Source: Gracilaria vermiculophylla
Taxonomy: Eukaryota > Rhodophyta > Florideophyceae > Gracilariales > Gracilariaceae
Direction: 5' to 3'
Assembly (NCBI GenBank): GCA_019155205.2
Contig: JAHNZQ020000308.1
Coordinates: forward strand, 3,045,078 to 3,109,077
Length of the DNA: 64,000 nt
Positions 62,093 to 64,000 of this stretch are shown one piece after another. Numbering within the stretch: position 1 is the stretch's first letter; every line of letters starts with the position of its first letter. The translations under genes were made by a program, and so were the position numbers. The notes beneath the pieces are model-generated. The model ran no database searches and was not told the DNA's origin. It saw only the letters and a program-made list of their open reading frames with translations.

Positions 62093-63385
62093 AACACAAA
62101 TTCATTCGCATGACTCTTTGTTACGTACAAAAGAGTTCAGTGGATAAGCTTATGTCCTTGTCCGAGTCTGGCGATCTGCCCAGTTTAGAATGGTCTGTCA
62201 CTTCTGATTAACATAGCGGTAAGAAGCTGGCGAGGAGCAGAGAAGCTTGCCTGGCATTAGATCTTTGTCGTCAATTTCCTAGGAGCATTTCTAGCAAAGA
62301 AAATCTGAATCCAATCCGCTGAAAAGTATTGCTGAATAGGGATTGCTTTGTATTTTCTTTATCGCAGCAGTTTCTCCCACTTTCCAGGTGAAGAATACAA
62401 TCTTCAGTTTTACATTTCTCTGTGTCGAAAACGATTTTTTTTTTAATCCATGAAACCCGTCCGTCCGCTTTTACACCTTTATTATAGGAACTTGTATCAT
62501 TTCAAATTCATTGACAAATCGACACCTACTTTATATCTGCAAGGATCCGATGAGTTTCTCCACAGAGCGCAGATCCGTTCGATAACCATTGCATTGAACT
62601 GTTTTGTGTACTGTGTTGTGCTTTGGCTTCAATGCATTTTACAAAACGATCAAATAAATCTTCTTACCAGATCATAAAGAGAGATACAGTAAGAGACAGA
62701 GATGGCTTTATCAAAGTGAATATGTGGATTAGAAGTGGCGAGGACCTGGTTCTCTTTAGCTTCAATATCGTCGACGCATGACGTGCACAAGCGATCAAGT
62801 ATGTCCTCATTCGGAAAGCGGCATCAAAGGATTGAAGATTTACGAACTCCATCAACTGAGAGCCCCTGGTATTAATTATATTCAATTTTTCAGAGACTAT
62901 AATGTCGATTGATTCGTTTACTTCAATTCGGATCTTCCCAATTCGATGTTGGCTTGCCGCGCTTTCACGAACCATGTTCAAGCCTTAATTGCAAAAATCG
63001 CCCGCAAACTTCTCGATTGTTGCCTCAAAAGTGTGGTTGTGTCATTGTGGTACTGTCAGCTCTCCTCTCGAGTTAGTAAACCACAACGTCCATTAGGAGT
63101 TTTTGTTGACTCCAAAGGTGCGTGTTCCTAAAGGTGGTCTCCTGTATACGCTGTCGCGAGCCGGGGCAACTCTTTAAGGGGATTTGCAAACACCAAGCGG
63201 AGGAGGAGGTTCACTAGGCGGATAATGCTCCTACAGGCGCTGCTATGATGCGGCCTAGGAATCGCCGGCTTAGAAACCTGAGTTGATCGGCGAAAGACTC
63301 CAACCGAAAAAGTAGATGAAGACTCCAGGGTGCTTGTTTTCACTTCCCTATAGGTGAAGGTCAACCAGCAGGTTAAATACCAAGC
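62093..63385. other. Intergenic, AT-rich
   Basis: About 1.3 kb between SGT1 and the terminal repeat element. Only short open frames, none recognisable. Confidence 0.55.
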
Positions 63386-63880
63386 CGGGAGCTCGCTTTG
63401 GTAGGTTTCACTACTATACTAATTATCTGCCTAAATTAACTAGAAAAAATAATACTTCTACCGTTCCTCAAGGATACTGTAGCGCACGTGGGCGGAATCA
63501 TGCACAACGTGGCCCAGCTAATAAAACACGAGCCCTTCTTAGGAATATTATACACTAAAGCCAAACCGCCCTATTTCCGTAGGAGCCACCGTCCTACATA
63601 CCCACTTTCCTAAATTGCATTACGTCCTCGAGGTGCATCTTCCGCTTTCTTGATCTCTGGTGTAGTACAGTGGCTCCTACGGAAATACGGTGGTTTGGCC
63701 CTAAGGTGTAATATTCCTGAGGAGGGTTCGTAATTTATTAGCTGGGCCACGTGGTGCATAATCTCGTCCGCGTGTGCTACAGTATCCTTGAGGTATGGTA
63801 GAATTTATTATTTATTTTAGATATTCTATGCAGGTAATTAGCACAGTAGTGAGACCTGCCGAGGCGGTCTCCCTGTAGTA
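63386..63880. repeat. Diverged inverted repeat, foldback/MITE-like
   Basis: The left arm (about 63386-63600) is the reverse complement of the right arm (about 63659-63880) at roughly 80% by eye, with a spacer of about 58 bp. Shared blocks include AGGAGCCAC/GTGGCTCCTACGG at the inner ends, AGCTAATAAA/TTTATTAGCTGGGCCACGTG, CTCAAGGATACTGTAGC and its complement, and CACTACTATACTAATTA/TAATTAGCACAGTAGTGAG at the outer ends. It carries no open frame. Target-site duplications are not obvious. Confidence 0.75.
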
Positions 63881-64000
63881 CAGTGGCTCCTACGGAATTA
63901 TGGTGGTTTGGCCTTATGGCATAATATTCCTAAGGAGGGTTCGTAATTTATTAGCTGGGCCACGTGGTGCATAATATTGCCTGCGTGCGCTACAGTATCC
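63870..64000. repeat. Third, direct copy of the right arm, cut by the window edge
   Basis: The sequence restarts at TAGTACAGTGGCTCCTACGG and follows the right arm of the preceding inverted repeat through TTTATTAGCTGGGCCACGTG to CTACAGTATCC, with a few differences. The window ends inside it, so the element array goes on. Confidence 0.85.

Overview
The window looks like nuclear DNA of a unicellular primary red alga (Rhodophyta). Evidence: a short three-helix LHCR-type light-harvesting protein (34.2 kb), a nuclear-encoded plastid sigma-70 factor (13.7 kb), a long-form HisG with a plastid leader (6.5 kb), and leaders that carry a phenylalanine close to the start (MMAF, MLPAAF, MTTRGAF) with no preceding signal peptide, as expected for a primary rhodoplast. 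A plant-type alternative oxidase, MED14, SGT1 and a possible augmin subunit confirm a eukaryote. Species cannot be set from sequence alone. Genes are compact and mostly intronless. The six introns I can place are 72-122 bp, start with GT, end with AG, and several hold a CTAAC or CTGAC branch site.

Left block, 1-15.2 kb: very GC-rich (most extreme from about 1.9 to 14 kb), full of CpG, CAG/CTG runs, short tandem repeats and near-pure G tracts, with one 100-base assembly gap (12856-12955). It holds Sec24 (3' end cut by the window edge), queuosine salvage hydrolase, a tandem AAA ATPase, HisG, a secreted temptin-like/Hint (Hedgehog-type autoprocessing) protein, a polyQ bHLH factor and the plastid sigma factor. 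Most long open frames on the opposite strands here are composition artefacts.

Middle block, 15.2-30 kb: GC content falls toward an ordinary value. Genes are folylpolyglutamate/dihydrofolate synthase, an ER short-chain reductase (3 exons), tRNA-Lys(CTT), a GT31-like glycosyltransferase, a three-S1-domain protein and a short-form tRNase Z, followed by about 4 kb with only gene-like scraps.

Right block, 30-64 kb: MED14, LHCR, an unusual protein with two tandem CAP N-terminal helical domains, AOX (3 exons), a second bHLH factor, a coiled-coil protein (perhaps HAUS3), an Nop12/RBM34-type RNA-binding protein, a GUCD1-like protein (2 exons), an unknown protein, a WW-like/BAG-like protein, a PP4R1/PP2A-A-like HEAT protein, a BSD protein, tafazzin and SGT1. 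The window ends in a diverged inverted repeat, probably a foldback or MITE-type element.

There are no operons. Neighbouring genes often run divergently from short shared promoter regions (Sec24/QNG1, AAA/HisG, FolC/SDR, MED14/LHCR, tafazzin/SGT1). The items most worth following up are the temptin-Hint protein and its altered catalytic positions, the double CAP-HFD protein, and the WW/BAG fusion.
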